Numbered from the stretch's first letter, positions 26,278-36,074 are shown. The stretch is DNA of 64,000 nucleotides from Acinetobacter schindleri CIP 107287 (GCF_000368625.1 NZ_KB849574.1:558001-622000), one strand, 5' to 3'. The notes: generated by a model not told the origin, from the sequence alone. Numbers and translations are program-made.

Positions 26278-27609
26278 ATGACAAGCTTAACGCCATTGCA
26301 TGAAACCTATTGCAAGTGGGATCGTACTCCTCCTACCCAGGCAGATGTACTGGAAGGACTTGCTCAGCTTGTTACCATGCGGTTTAATGATGTTGCCCAA
26401 GAACTGATCAAGACTATCCAGCGTGAAATCTTATATAGTTTCTTTGGTTTAAGTGAACGTCATTCAGAAAAAATCCAGAACCTGCCTGCCATTGTCCGGC
26501 TCTATCAGCGTTCCTATGACCTGTTGTTCCACTATGGCAATACCATGGTTGCCCCTGGACTGCGCCGTATTATTACCAAATTTCCACGCCTGCATGACAA
26601 GCCGCTGACACCAAGCCTGCATTTTCTGGTAAGTGTATTAAATGGCATTATTGGCGACTATCTGATCAAGCATCAAAATCCGATGGCGTTGCCGATGGTG
26701 ATTTATGATCATTATACCTCACTACAGCAGGGCGAATTGACGGGTCGAATTACTATCTTCGTGCATGGTTTATGCATGAATCATCTGACCTGGTCCAATC
26801 ATAAACATGAAGGCATTGGTGAAAAGCTGCTGACGCAGCGTGATAACAATACCATGTTGTACCTCAACTATAATTCCGGACGCCGTATCTCCGCCAATGG
26901 CCGTAGTCTGGCCAATACCCTGCATGACTTGATCACCCGCAATCCCGGCATTACCAGTATTGATCTGATCGGACACAGTATGGGCGGATTAGTTGCTCGT
27001 AGTGCCCTGTTCTATGGTAAACAGCATGTCTATGAATGGGTCAATATGGTCGACAATCTGGTCTGCCTCGGCTCACCACATCATGGTGCAGCATTAGAGC
27101 GCTTTGGTTTTAGCCTGCAGGATAAATTGGGACGCTTCCCGTTTGGAAAGATTATTGGTCATGTGGTGAATATCCGCAGTAATGGCATTCTGGATCTGCG
27201 CCACGGCAGTGTTCGGGATGATGACTGGGAACATAATGAAGTCAGAATTGGCCTAATGGATGATAACCGTAAACCGGCACCGATTCCGTCGCATATCCAG
27301 ACCTATCTGGTGGCCGGTACAATTGAATATGAAAACCGGCATAACCGCACCCGCAATGTGATTGGGGATTATCTGGTCAGTGTCAAAAGTGCGCTCGGTG
27401 AACATCCAAACCCGCGTTTTCAGTTGAAAGTTCCAGACTCCCATAAAGCGATTTTCTATGGATTGAACCATTTTGAAATCCGGTTTCACCCACAAGTGGC
27501 TGAACAGATCGTGCGCTGGTTCTATCCGAGTGTGGAGGACAAAGTCTTTGACCAGATCCATGAATATATGATGGATCTGGAAAGTGTTGAAGGCATTGCT
27601 CTGACCTGA
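26278..27609 (+). CDS. Lipase-like alpha/beta hydrolase (PGAP1-type fold)
   Basis: 443 residues from the ATG at 26278, preceded by AAGGAA; an in-frame ATG at 26260 is less well placed. The N-terminal 150 residues are helical and of unknown role. The catalytic part begins at TIFVHGLCMNHLTW (oxyanion region), with nucleophile GHSMGG and then LGSPHHGA, a pattern shared with triacylglycerol lipases and PGAP1-like deacylases. A late SHKAIFYGLNHFE supplies the likely histidine. No signal peptide, so probably cytoplasmic or membrane-associated. The substrate is unknown. Confidence 0.8.
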   Translation: MTSLTPLHETYCKWDRTPPTQADVLEGLAQLVTMRFNDVAQELIKTIQREILYSFFGLSERHSEKIQNLPAIVRLYQRSYDLLFHYGNTMVAPGLRRIITKFPRLHDKPLTPSLHFLVSVLNGIIGDYLIKHQNPMALPMVIYDHYTSLQQGELTGRITIFVHGLCMNHLTWSNHKHEGIGEKLLTQRDNNTMLYLNYNSGRRISANGRSLANTLHDLITRNPGITSIDLIGHSMGGLVARSALFYGKQHVYEWVNMVDNLVCLGSPHHGAALERFGFSLQDKLGRFPFGKIIGHVVNIRSNGILDLRHGSVRDDDWEHNEVRIGLMDDNRKPAPIPSHIQTYLVAGTIEYENRHNRTRNVIGDYLVSVKSALGEHPNPRFQLKVPDSHKAIFYGLNHFEIRFHPQVAEQIVRWFYPSVEDKVFDQIHEYMMDLESVEGIALT

Positions 27610-27618
27610 TTCAGTTAT

Positions 27619-27647
27619 AAAAAAAACCCTCAAATGAGGGCTTTTAT
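27619..27647. terminator. Bidirectional terminator, lipase-like gene / dsbB
   Basis: A run, CCCTCA (27627-27632), short loop, TGAGGG (27635-27640), CTTTT. Confidence 0.8.
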
Positions 27648-27652
27648 TTGCA

Positions 27653-28180
27653 TCAGTATTTATCTCTTAGGCGTTTGACTGGCGCCGTCTGATATTTACG
27701 GAATAACTGCCATAAACTGACCAGTAACAAGATACAGAAAAATACCAGTGACCAGACTGGTAAAGACTGCCCCAGAAAAGTCCAGTCCACTTTGGCACAT
27801 TCACCTGAACCGCTGAGTACCTGCTGGAACACCGACTTCATTGGCAAGGTTTCCAGCCAGTAATCCAGACCCGGACCACAACTTGGGATTTTATCCGGCG
27901 GCAGGTTTTGCAGCCAGACATGACGTCCTGCTACACCTGCGGACCACAAAATACTCAGTGATCCTAAAAAGGCATACAGGCGTTTCATGCCATTTGCTTT
28001 CGGATTATGCAAGAAAGCAATGAAAGAAATAATCCCCAGACCAATCAGGCCAATACGCTGAAAAATACACAACGGGCAAGGCTCAAGGCCCTGCACATGT
28101 TCTAGATATAATGCAAATGCCATCCCCATCACGGATGCGGCAAATAACGCACCACTCACGAAGCGGTAACCCCATTTCAT
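27653..28180 (-). CDS. dsbB: Disulfide bond formation protein B
   Basis: 175 residues with four membrane spans. The first periplasmic loop has the CPLC pair and the second has the C(GPG) and C(AKV) cysteines, the redox set that reoxidises DsbA and passes electrons to quinone. It lies 18 bases after gshA on the same strand, a reasonable pairing as both concern thiol chemistry. Confidence 0.94.
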   Translation of the reverse strand: MKWGYRFVSGALFAASVMGMAFALYLEHVQGLEPCPLCIFQRIGLIGLGIISFIAFLHNPKANGMKRLYAFLGSLSILWSAGVAGRHVWLQNLPPDKIPSCGPGLDYWLETLPMKSVFQQVLSGSGECAKVDWTFLGQSLPVWSLVFFCILLLVSLWQLFRKYQTAPVKRLRDKY

Positions 28181-28198
28181 GGTCGATCCTCTTGTTTT

Positions 28199-29776
28199 TT
28201 ATCGAAATTGAGCGAGATATTCAGCAAAGCTGATGCTGCTATCTTGCTCGAGTTCCTGCTGTTGCTGCAAGGACTTTTGTACTAACTCATCAAAATATGC
28301 AGTGGTTTTTTTACTGAGCTGATGCGCTTGATAAACCGCAGCATGCTGCTGTGCCAGCACCTGGCCGAAATGCCACATGCCACCCTGCTTACGGATATCA
28401 CCCACCACAAGCGCAGAAAGTGTCGCATCGACTTCATCAACACGGATTTGCATGGTTTTCATGGCCGTCGTGTAAAGATTATTGCCATATGCTGCATCCA
28501 ATAATTCTGCCAGCGGCTGCATGCGCGCCAGATGAACTGCACACCAGTCTTCGATTAGATATTTTTGACCATTTTCCAGAATAGCCGCATTCGGAGCACG
28601 ACCACGATTGACCACTTCAGCCTGATTCTTTTCGATGATGTCCTGCTCATCGCTCAGCAGTGCCGGGCTGTCCTGCAATAAACAGTACAGTGCAACTACT
28701 TCCAGGAAGCCTGCGGTATGTTCATCAATCCCGATCGGGCTGTATGGATTGACATCCACTGCACGCAGTTCCACATAGCCAATACCACGATTTGCCAGTG
28801 CCTGTGATGGAGTTTCACCGGCTTCTGGCACCTGCTTTGGACGTACCAGACTGTAATATTCATTTTCGATCTGTAGCACATGATCATTGATCTGGATTGG
28901 TTGTCCTGCTGCATCTTCAAGGCCCAGACGGGTAAATTGTTTATATGGTGTTTTAACTGCTTTTTGCAGACCTTCCAGATAGTCCTGCAAGTTATTGTAA
29001 TGAATACCGAGCTGCTTTTGGGCTGAGTTCTGATAACCGAAACGGCCCATGCGCAATGCAGTTGAATATGGGGTATATAAGGTGCCGCGAGTAAGTGGCA
29101 ACAGCTGATGGTCACGACCGGTCATAAAGCATTGGCACACTGCCGGGCTAGCACCGACCAGGAACATCACCAATGGTGTCAGTCGGATAAAATTACGGAT
29201 CAGCCCCATATAACGGTGGCTACGGTAATCCTGCAGGCTTAAGTTACGCAGTGATTCATCACTTTCGTTGGCCTGTAGCGCTTCGAAGAAATGATCCGGG
29301 AAAGACAGATTATAATGTACGCCCGAAATGGTCTGCATACGGCGACCATAGCGCACACCTAGACCACGACGGTAAAGTGTCTTGAATAAACCAATATTGG
29401 AAGAACCGTACTGCGCCAGTGGAATGCTGTCATCGCTGCTGTCGAGCATGCATGGCATCGACATCGGCCACAGCTTTTCTTCATCTTCCAGTTTGCGATG
29501 TACGATGGCATGGATATCCATCAGGTAATCCAAAGCGCCACGAATACTGTCTTTTGGCGGAGTAATAAACTCCATCAAAGCTTCAGAATAGTCAGTGGTG
29601 ATATGCGGATGAGTCAGGGCTGAACCTAGTGCTACAGGATGCGGCCTTTGCGACAGAAAGCCATTACCTTGCATACGCAGGCTTTCTCGCTCAATTCCGC
29701 GCAGCATCCCCTTGATGAGCGACGAATCCACCCAAGTTGGTAATACAGCTTGGCTGGTCGATTCAGGTTGACTCAT
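28199..29776 (-). CDS. gshA: Glutamate-cysteine ligase
   Basis: 525 residues, the size and character of the E. coli-type GshA. It makes gamma-glutamylcysteine, the first step of glutathione synthesis. GIERESLRMQ near residue 27, TDYSEALMEFITPP and YVELRAVDVNPYSPIG are conserved active-site stretches. It is divergent from the DUF924 gene over a 210-base AT-rich spacer that must hold both promoters. Confidence 0.95.
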   Translation of the reverse strand: MSQPESTSQAVLPTWVDSSLIKGMLRGIERESLRMQGNGFLSQRPHPVALGSALTHPHITTDYSEALMEFITPPKDSIRGALDYLMDIHAIVHRKLEDEEKLWPMSMPCMLDSSDDSIPLAQYGSSNIGLFKTLYRRGLGVRYGRRMQTISGVHYNLSFPDHFFEALQANESDESLRNLSLQDYRSHRYMGLIRNFIRLTPLVMFLVGASPAVCQCFMTGRDHQLLPLTRGTLYTPYSTALRMGRFGYQNSAQKQLGIHYNNLQDYLEGLQKAVKTPYKQFTRLGLEDAAGQPIQINDHVLQIENEYYSLVRPKQVPEAGETPSQALANRGIGYVELRAVDVNPYSPIGIDEHTAGFLEVVALYCLLQDSPALLSDEQDIIEKNQAEVVNRGRAPNAAILENGQKYLIEDWCAVHLARMQPLAELLDAAYGNNLYTTAMKTMQIRVDEVDATLSALVVGDIRKQGGMWHFGQVLAQQHAAVYQAHQLSKKTTAYFDELVQKSLQQQQELEQDSSISFAEYLAQFR

Positions 29777-29986
29777 TACAATCTCGCTTAATGGGCTAAA
29801 CTATTAAAATAAAATCATCATTTTATAAGAGTATAACGTGATTTTAGATCCGCACATTACACCCTGCCTGCTTTTCAGGCAAACCATTGATTTTAATTCC
29901 GCAAATTTTTAACACAAACTTTCTCTATAAGACATGTGAAATTTGTGATTTTATTAACAAATAAATGCTAATGAATTGTAAACCTT

Positions 29987-30526
29987 ATGAATTATCAAGA
30001 TATTTTGGACTTCTGGTTTAGTGCCGAGAACCAGCCGAACTGGTTTGCCAAAAGCGACCATTTCGACCAAAGTTTGACTGAGCAATTTTCAGAAATTCTG
30101 GAACAGGCAAGTCAGGCCGAATTATGGTCCTGGCGTAAAACTGCCGAAGGCCGTCTGGCAGAAATCATTGTTCTGGACCAGTTTTCTCGCAATATTTTTC
30201 GGGGTACTGCACGTGCTTTTGCCCAGGATAGCCTGGCTCTAGCTCTGGCACAGGAAGCCATTAGCCTGGATCTGGACAAGCAGCTCAGTCCGGAACAGCG
30301 GGCTTTTTTATATATGCCGTTCATGCACAGTGAATCCAGACTGATTCATGAATATGCCTTCAAACTATTTCAACGCCTCGGTAATCCGTCTAATCTCGAA
30401 TATGAAATCAAGCATAAAATCATTATCGAACGCTTTGGACGCTACCCACATCGCAACCAGATTCTGGGCCGTGAATCTACCGAGGAAGAATTAAGTTTCC
30501 TGACCCAGCCGGATAGCAGTTTTTAG
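29987..30526 (+). CDS. DUF924 family protein
   Basis: 179 residues, all-helical family of unknown function. The conserved core LDQFSRNIFRGTARAFAQD and MPFMHSE are clear. No signal peptide. Biochemical role unknown. Confidence 0.85.
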   Translation: MNYQDILDFWFSAENQPNWFAKSDHFDQSLTEQFSEILEQASQAELWSWRKTAEGRLAEIIVLDQFSRNIFRGTARAFAQDSLALALAQEAISLDLDKQLSPEQRAFLYMPFMHSESRLIHEYAFKLFQRLGNPSNLEYEIKHKIIIERFGRYPHRNQILGRESTEEELSFLTQPDSSF

Positions 30527-30575
30527 GTATTTTCAGGTACTGCTGTCGCTGGATCACCCCATCAGGAGAACGAAG

Positions 30576-31130
30576 ATGAAGAAGACCATCATCGCCTTAG
30601 CATTTGCAAGCACTGCCCTGCTTTCAGGCTGTGCAACGACGCCTTCCAAACCACTGACCTTTGATCAGCTCGGCCAGTACAGTACTACACCTCTCAATGC
30701 CCAGACTTACCGGATCAGTTTCAAGGCGCGTCCAAACATGAGCTTTGGGACAGCTGAAGAAATTACCTTAGTTAAGGCGGCCCAGACGACTATACAGAAT
30801 GGTTTCCAGTTCTTTCGGGTGCTGGATGATCCAAGCAACCGTACCCAACGACCTCCGCGTGAAGCAATCGTCTATCCCACACCCATGCCATATCCCTATG
30901 GCTATTATCGCCGTTATCCATTTTATTGGCCTGATCCCTTCTATGACATGCCGTATCGTGTCACTGTAGAGCCAGCACAGATTGCCTATACGATTGAATG
31001 CTTTAAACAGGGACAGGCGCCCAAAGATGCCTTCGATGCTCGCTTGATTCTACAATCGCTCGGCGCTAAATATGGTCTGAGCCCAACAGGTGAGATACTG
31101 CAGCCACAGCCTGTGACTATGACTAAATAG
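30576..31130 (+). CDS. Lipoprotein, CC0125/CC1285-like family
   Basis: 184 residues with a lipoprotein signal: MKKTIIALAF, lipobox LLSGC with Cys19 as the lipidated residue. The body has a run of Pro/Tyr-rich residues (PTPMPYPYGYYRRYPFYWPD) ahead of an AQIAYTIECFK strand. The family is widespread in proteobacteria and has no known function. AGGAGA precedes the ATG; it probably forms a unit with the DUF445 gene nine bases downstream. Confidence 0.75.
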   Translation: MKKTIIALAFASTALLSGCATTPSKPLTFDQLGQYSTTPLNAQTYRISFKARPNMSFGTAEEITLVKAAQTTIQNGFQFFRVLDDPSNRTQRPPREAIVYPTPMPYPYGYYRRYPFYWPDPFYDMPYRVTVEPAQIAYTIECFKQGQAPKDAFDARLILQSLGAKYGLSPTGEILQPQPVTMTK

Positions 31131-31138
31131 GAGTCTTT

Positions 31139-32440
31139 ATGCAGACAGAGACCAGTTCACCGAGCCTGCAACGCAGTAAACGTTTTGCCACCATTGCCTT
31201 AATTGTGGCTGTCGTCACCTGGCTGGCACTGATGGTCGCTGCCAAATTACTGCCAGAATATGTATGGTTGATCCATATCCTGATGCTGTCTGCAGAAGCA
31301 GGTGTGGTAGGTGGAATGGCAGACTGGTACGCAATTACCGTTCTGTTCCGCAATCCTTTTGGCAAGTTGCCCATTCCCAGGTTTCTGCGTGACCACACCG
31401 AGATCATTCCACGCAATAAGGCCCGTATTGCCGAGTCGATGGGTCGCTTTGTGCAGGAAAACTTCCTGTCTCCACAAATTGTGGAGCGTAGTCTGGCCAG
31501 TACCGACCTGAGCCTGGCAGCAGGCCGCTGGCTGGCAAATCCGGAGAATAACCGTCAGGTGACTCAGGTCATCCAGCAGACTGCTCCACGGATCTTTGAA
31601 TTTGTCGGTCAGGAACAGATTTCCGGCTTTATTCAGAGCAATAGTGTGCAATGGGTGAAAAGCACCCAGATCAATCATCTGGCCAGTGAGATGTTGCGCG
31701 CTGTACTGGAAAATGATTTTCATCAGGATGTTCTGCAACGTGGCCTGGATCTGGTACATGCCTGGATGACGTCTCATCCGGAGCAGACCCGTGAACTGAC
31801 CCGTACCCTGTTTAAGGAAATGGGGGTGTGGAAATTGGCAAAGGGTGCCAGCTGGATCGGGATTGACGTGCAACAGCGCAGTATCGACTCGGTAATTCAG
31901 CGCGTCGAAGCCATGCTGGCAGATCCGGATCATCCTTGGCGCCTGAAGATTGAAGAGTCCGCCCATCAGCTGATGCTGCAACTAGCTGACAATGATAGCG
32001 ATGCCAGTCAGCGTCTAAATTCTGCTAAAGATGCCCTGCTGGACAGCCCACAGGTACTGAACTTCATTAGTGGTGCCGTGGTGATTCTCTGTGATGCGAT
32101 CAAGGCAGATCTGGAAAAACCGGATTCCGGTATTGCAGAGAATCTACGTATTGCCATTCAGCAAGTGGGTGAAAATATCATTTCCAACAGTTCAGTGCGT
32201 GAATTACTGAATAACCGTATGAGTAATATGGCAGTTGACTTAAGTGATCAATACAGCGAGAAAGTCATCCGTTTTATCAGTGAACGGATTCATGAATGGG
32301 ATTCACGTGAAATGATTGACAAGATTGAAAATGAGGTCGGTGGCGATCTGCATATGATCCGGGTCAACGGCGTGGTGGTCGGGGCCTTTATCGGTCTGGT
32401 ACTGGGGATTATCCGGGCCATTGTCGAATATGTGCTTTGA
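31139..32440 (+). CDS. DUF445 membrane protein
   Basis: 433 residues. Two membrane spans near the N-terminus (about 20-65, including MLSAEAGVVGGMADWYAI, the family motif) and one at the C-terminus (GVVVGAFIGLVLGIIRAIV) flank a long helical cytoplasmic or periplasmic region. The family is common in bacteria without a defined role. AGGAG precedes the ATG. Confidence 0.85.
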   Translation: MQTETSSPSLQRSKRFATIALIVAVVTWLALMVAAKLLPEYVWLIHILMLSAEAGVVGGMADWYAITVLFRNPFGKLPIPRFLRDHTEIIPRNKARIAESMGRFVQENFLSPQIVERSLASTDLSLAAGRWLANPENNRQVTQVIQQTAPRIFEFVGQEQISGFIQSNSVQWVKSTQINHLASEMLRAVLENDFHQDVLQRGLDLVHAWMTSHPEQTRELTRTLFKEMGVWKLAKGASWIGIDVQQRSIDSVIQRVEAMLADPDHPWRLKIEESAHQLMLQLADNDSDASQRLNSAKDALLDSPQVLNFISGAVVILCDAIKADLEKPDSGIAENLRIAIQQVGENIISNSSVRELLNNRMSNMAVDLSDQYSEKVIRFISERIHEWDSREMIDKIENEVGGDLHMIRVNGVVVGAFIGLVLGIIRAIVEYVL

Positions 32441-32619
32441 TTCTTAGCTTATGCTCAAATCTCAGGGATTGAGCCATCATTCAATTTTCTATTTGCCAGA
32501 TAAGAACTCTAGAAAACCTTAAACGTGTTTTAAGCAGTACAAGGTCAGGTGTAGTTCCTGCTAGAACAATCTTGGTAATCCTTTTGTTCTGCTTAATCTC
32601 AAAAAGCTGGAGATCTTCC

Positions 32620-32639
32620 GGCTTGCTCTAGTGCAAGCC
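32620..32639. repeat. Small perfect inverted repeat in the DUF445 / DUF2798 spacer
   Basis: GGCTTGC (32620-32626), six bases, GCAAGCC (32633-32639), no T run. The rest of 32441-32738 holds nothing that I recognise apart from a weak GCTCAA/TTGAGC hairpin at the end of the DUF445 gene. Confidence 0.4.
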
Positions 32640-32738
32640 AGAGTCCTGAAAATTGATCATTCGGGCCAGCTGTATACTTTTCAAAATCGGCAGGTAAATC
32701 AACTCAATCAACGCGTGAGTGGTATGCAATCAATAAAT

Positions 32739-33026
32739 CTACTTCGGTAGTTGTGAGCCACTCATATCCACCAACAGGCCAGTGAGCTTACGTACGAATG
32801 GCAACAATAGCAGCACGATCGGAAAAGCGAACGCCCAGGAAATCATCCAGTTATGCAGCCATAATGAAATAAAACCTTCAATCCAGCCCAAAGTACGCAG
32901 CATATTAATGAAAGAAATGATACCGCTCATCAGGCAGGACAGGATGAAAGGGATAATTATCAGTGCCCATTTAGCGGGAAGTTTAGGAGTATTGCCAAAG
33001 ATAACCGGACGTTGTTGCGAATCCAC
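32739..33026 (-). CDS. DUF2798 small membrane protein
   Basis: 95 residues with two membrane segments (about 20-43 and 60-85) and the family's LMSGIISFINMLRTLG stretch. It is of unknown function and alone between convergent and divergent neighbours. Confidence 0.8.
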   Translation of the reverse strand: MDSQQRPVIFGNTPKLPAKWALIIIPFILSCLMSGIISFINMLRTLGWIEGFISLWLHNWMISWAFAFPIVLLLLPFVRKLTGLLVDMSGSQLPK

Positions 33027-33281
33027 TGCAAGCTCTTTTTGTTATTTCAATCTGGTTAATATAGGCTATTTTCAGTGATTGAGGATTCATTTTTATAGCA
33101 AATTTTGCAACTTGCTTATTACGATATTCTTTATGTGATATACGAACGAATAAATGACAATTTTGTATAAATCTTCCAGCTACCGATCGTATATTTTTTA
33201 TTCCCCATAAATGGTTTTACCTAAAGAGTCGGAAATTTGCTATATTTGCTGTTTTTCTGCGATATCTATTTTCGACTGATT

Positions 33282-35072
33282 ATGAATACGGCAATCCAAG
33301 CAGCTCTCGATCATGCAGTGCAAACCTTACAGGCACAAAACGTACTCCCATCTGACTGGAACAATACAAGTAATTTGACGCGTACCAAAGACCGTAGCCA
33401 CGGTGACTTTGCATCAAATATTGCCATGATCGCGTCTAAAGCTGCGGGTATGAAGCCGCGTGATTTAGCAGAAAAAATCCTTGCTGCCTTGCCAGAAGTT
33501 GCAGATATCAGCAAAGCCGAGATTGCAGGCCCGGGTTTCATTAACTTCTTCCTGAATGCTGACCAGCGTTTCGCAGTTCTGGACCAGATCCAGGCGCAAC
33601 AAGCGACTTATGGTCGTACCCAGGCCAATGCGGAAAAACGCATCCAGGTGGAATTCGTTTCTGCGAATCCAACTTCTAGCCTGCATGTGGGTCATGGCCG
33701 TGGTGCTGCATATGGTATGACCGTAGCGAACCTGTTAGAGGCAACAGGTGCCAAAGTTGACCGCGAATATTATGTGAATGATGCTGGTCGTCAAATGGAT
33801 ATTCTGGCGACTTCAACTTATTTACGTTATCTGGAATTGACTGGCCAAGAACTGGTATTCCCGAAAAATGCCTATCAAGGCGACTATGTTAAAGAGATCG
33901 CACAAAGCATTATCGACCAGGATGGCGATGCCTATGTACGCCCGGTAGCAGATGTCTACAAAGACGTACCTGAAGATGTGCAGTTTGCGGCTGAACCGGA
34001 TGCTGAAGGCAATAAAGTCATACTTTCAGGCGATAAAGAAAAACATATCGATGGCTTGATCTTCAATTCTCAAAGCTTAATTGGCGAAGGTTACCGCGTG
34101 TTCCATCAAGCAGCGCTTAAAGCGATTCTTGATGACATTAAAGATGACCTTGGTGAATTTGGTGTAACTTTCAACCAGTGGTTCAGTGAAGCGTCTTTGA
34201 CAGAAAAAATTGAAGAAGCATTACAAACGCTGGATCAACGTGGTTTCTTATACGAAAAAGATGGCAATATCTGGTTCAAATCAACTGAATTTGGTGATGA
34301 AAAAGACCGTGTGGTCAAACGCCGTAATGGTCAAACGACTTATTTCGCATCAGACATTGCGTACCACTTAAATAAACTACAACGTGGCTATACCGATATC
34401 ATTGATATCTGGGGTTCAGACCATCACGGTTATATCGCACGTGTAAAAGCCGCAATTGATGCACTGGGTTATGATTCGAAGAAACTGACTGTGCTGTTAG
34501 TGCAGTTCGTCAGCTTATGGCGTGGTGGTGAGATGGTGCAAATGTCATCTCGTTCAGGTCAGTTCGTGACTTTACGCGACCTGCGTAAAGAAGTAGGTAA
34601 TGATGCAGCACGTTTCTACTATGTAATGCGTAAGTCTGAACAGCATATTGACTTTGACCTTGATCTTGCAGTGTCACAAAGCAAGGATAACGCTGTGTAC
34701 TATATCCAGTATGCCCATGCACGTATCTGCCGTATGTTAGAAAAGGCTATTGCGACTGGCGTGAACTTTGATGCTGTGGCTGCACGTAGTCTGGCTGCCA
34801 AACTCGAGCTGGATGCTGAAACTGAAATCCTGGCAAAACTGGCAGCCTACCCTGAGATTGTGGTTCGTGCTGCAAACAGCTATGAACCGCACCAGGTGGG
34901 TAACTATCTGAAAGAATTGGCTGCATTGTTCCATGGTTGGTACAATGAGAACAAAGTACTCGGTGATGATGCTGAACTGACTCAAGCTCGTCTGCTGTTG
35001 TCTGTAAATGTACGTCAAGTGCTCCGTAATGGTCTGGAACTTCTTGGCGTATCAGCTCCTGAGAGCATGTAA
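33282..35072 (+). CDS. argS: Arginyl-tRNA synthetase
   Basis: 596 residues from the ATG at 33282; the frame is open 45 bases further up without a good start. HIGH-like signature SLHVGHGRG follows FVSANPTS; the KMSKS position reads VQMSSRSGQF, normal for this enzyme. The C-terminal DALR anticodon-binding domain ends the protein. It charges tRNA-Arg. The stop codon is followed at once by a hairpin-rich spacer. Confidence 0.97.
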   Translation: MNTAIQAALDHAVQTLQAQNVLPSDWNNTSNLTRTKDRSHGDFASNIAMIASKAAGMKPRDLAEKILAALPEVADISKAEIAGPGFINFFLNADQRFAVLDQIQAQQATYGRTQANAEKRIQVEFVSANPTSSLHVGHGRGAAYGMTVANLLEATGAKVDREYYVNDAGRQMDILATSTYLRYLELTGQELVFPKNAYQGDYVKEIAQSIIDQDGDAYVRPVADVYKDVPEDVQFAAEPDAEGNKVILSGDKEKHIDGLIFNSQSLIGEGYRVFHQAALKAILDDIKDDLGEFGVTFNQWFSEASLTEKIEEALQTLDQRGFLYEKDGNIWFKSTEFGDEKDRVVKRRNGQTTYFASDIAYHLNKLQRGYTDIIDIWGSDHHGYIARVKAAIDALGYDSKKLTVLLVQFVSLWRGGEMVQMSSRSGQFVTLRDLRKEVGNDAARFYYVMRKSEQHIDFDLDLAVSQSKDNAVYYIQYAHARICRMLEKAIATGVNFDAVAARSLAAKLELDAETEILAKLAAYPEIVVRAANSYEPHQVGNYLKELAALFHGWYNENKVLGDDAELTQARLLLSVNVRQVLRNGLELLGVSAPESM

Positions 35073-35160
35073 GCAAAGCACTGCTTTGCATGCTCGCAAG
35101 ACGAGAGCTGGGCTCGAAGTGGAAATGTAAAGCATTGCTTTTACATTTGACGCAAGACGA
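35073..35160. repeat. Two tandem REP-like hairpin units after argS
   Basis: Unit 1: GCAAAGCA (35073-35080)-C-TGCTTTGC (35082-35089), then CGCAAGACGA (35095-35104). Unit 2: AAATGTAAAGC (35123-35133) with GCTTTTACATTT (35137-35148), then CGCAAGACGA again (35151-35160). The identical decamer is 56 bases apart in the two units, each behind its own hairpin. Confidence 0.6.
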
Positions 35161-35202
35161 AGAACTTTGTTCAGAGTAAGCATGCAAGTAGACAGCCAAA
35201 AC

Positions 35203-35238
35203 TATGAATTAGATGTCCGATTTGACATCTAGTTCATA
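35203..35238. repeat. 15-bp hairpin in the argS / SPOR spacer
   Basis: TATGAATTAGATGTC (35203-35217) pairs with GACATCTAGTTCATA (35224-35238) with a single G-T pair and six-base loop. No T run. Together with the units before it and the terminator after it, the 297-base spacer is almost entirely foldable. Confidence 0.6.
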
Positions 35239-35307
35239 AAAATATCCTGTGGAGTGGGTGATTTGTATAATGACATTTGTATTACGATCACATACGATGC
35301 AGAGAGT

Positions 35308-35334
35308 AAGGCATAACACCGGTTATGCCTTTTT
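35308..35334 (+). terminator. Intrinsic terminator upstream of the SPOR gene
   Basis: AAGGCATAAC (35308-35317), ACCG, GTTATGCCTT, T run to 35334. It ends the argS transcript 240 bases after the stop. Confidence 0.85.
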
Positions 35335-35369
35335 CTGTCTGGTAAAATAAATACAAGAGGAAATCCCCA

Positions 35370-35984
35370 GTGTTTGGAAAAACGCAACGCGGTGTATCTG
35401 AACGTCCGAACAAGCCAAAGAAGCCATTGATTCCTGCATGGCTAGGCACACTCGTGATCATTTTAATCGTGTTAAGTTTTCTGGTGGCGCTCATGCTGTG
35501 GAAGCCATGGGAACCTGTAAAACCAAACAATGATCAGATCACTTCTCAGCATTATGAAGAGGAAGACACCAACAAGGATTATCGCTTCTATGACCTGTTG
35601 CCGAAACAGCAGGTTACTCCAATTCCTGAACAGGCTGTGCCTGAAACCAATAAACAGGATGCTGTGGTCATTGTAGAAGCTCCTCGAACTGAGGAAGCTG
35701 CACCTGAAACTGTGAATGAGCCGGGACTGGTAACTGAAGAACCTGTTGCACCAGTAGCGACCTATATTCTACAAGTACGCAGTTTTGATGATCCGGATCA
35801 GGCAGATGCACGCCGTGCCGAGATTATCCTGAATGGCCTATCTGCGGATGTGGTCAGAAGTGTTGAAAATGGCAAGGTCTGGTACCGTGTGGTTTCCGGT
35901 CCCTATGATTCTGTAGAAGCGGCGGTGATTGCACAACAGACTTTGCAGCATAGTGGTATCGATTCGATTGTTGTGAAGCAATAA
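35370..35984 (+). CDS. SPOR-domain cell-envelope protein
   Basis: 204 residues from a GTG start with AGAGGAAA before it. A short basic cytoplasmic tail precedes one membrane span (about 27-50, LGTLVIILIVLSFLVAL). Residues 55-125 are a low-complexity Pro/Glu/Val-rich periplasmic linker; the C-terminal 75 residues are a SPOR domain (YILQVRSFDDPDQADARR), which binds denuded septal glycan. The layout is like FtsN or DedD, so a role in division is likely, but which one it replaces is unclear. Confidence 0.82.
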   Translation: MFGKTQRGVSERPNKPKKPLIPAWLGTLVIILIVLSFLVALMLWKPWEPVKPNNDQITSQHYEEEDTNKDYRFYDLLPKQQVTPIPEQAVPETNKQDAVVIVEAPRTEEAAPETVNEPGLVTEEPVAPVATYILQVRSFDDPDQADARRAEIILNGLSADVVRSVENGKVWYRVVSGPYDSVEAAVIAQQTLQHSGIDSIVVKQ

Positions 35985-35999
35985 ATAAATTCTAGATCT

Positions 36000-36027
36000 A
36001 AAAAAGCGCCTGATGGCGCTTTTTTTG
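36000..36027. terminator. Bidirectional terminator, SPOR gene / psd
   Basis: AAAAAGCGCC (36001-36010), TGAT, GGCGCTTTTT (36015-36024), T and A runs on the respective sides. Confidence 0.9.
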
Positions 36028-36035
36028 TACCTTTT

Positions 36036-36071
36036 AATTCCTCCCTTTTCAAAGGAAGGTCGGGAGGAATT
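36036..36071. repeat. Dispersed-type palindrome beside psd
   Basis: AATTCCTCCC (36036-36045) with GGGAGGAATT (36062-36071), and a smaller CCTTTTCAAAGGAAGG inside the loop. It looks like a short mobile-type intergenic repeat and ends four bases before the psd stop. Confidence 0.55.
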
Positions 36072-36074
36072 TTC

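Noticed and set aside
31247..31981. 244-codon frame antisense to the DUF445 gene
   Set aside because: Shadow frame; the plus-strand gene has a clear family match and ribosome site.
34525..34560. Missing KMSKS motif in argS as a sign of inactivation
   Set aside because: Most arginyl-tRNA synthetases lack it; the rest of the enzyme is intact.
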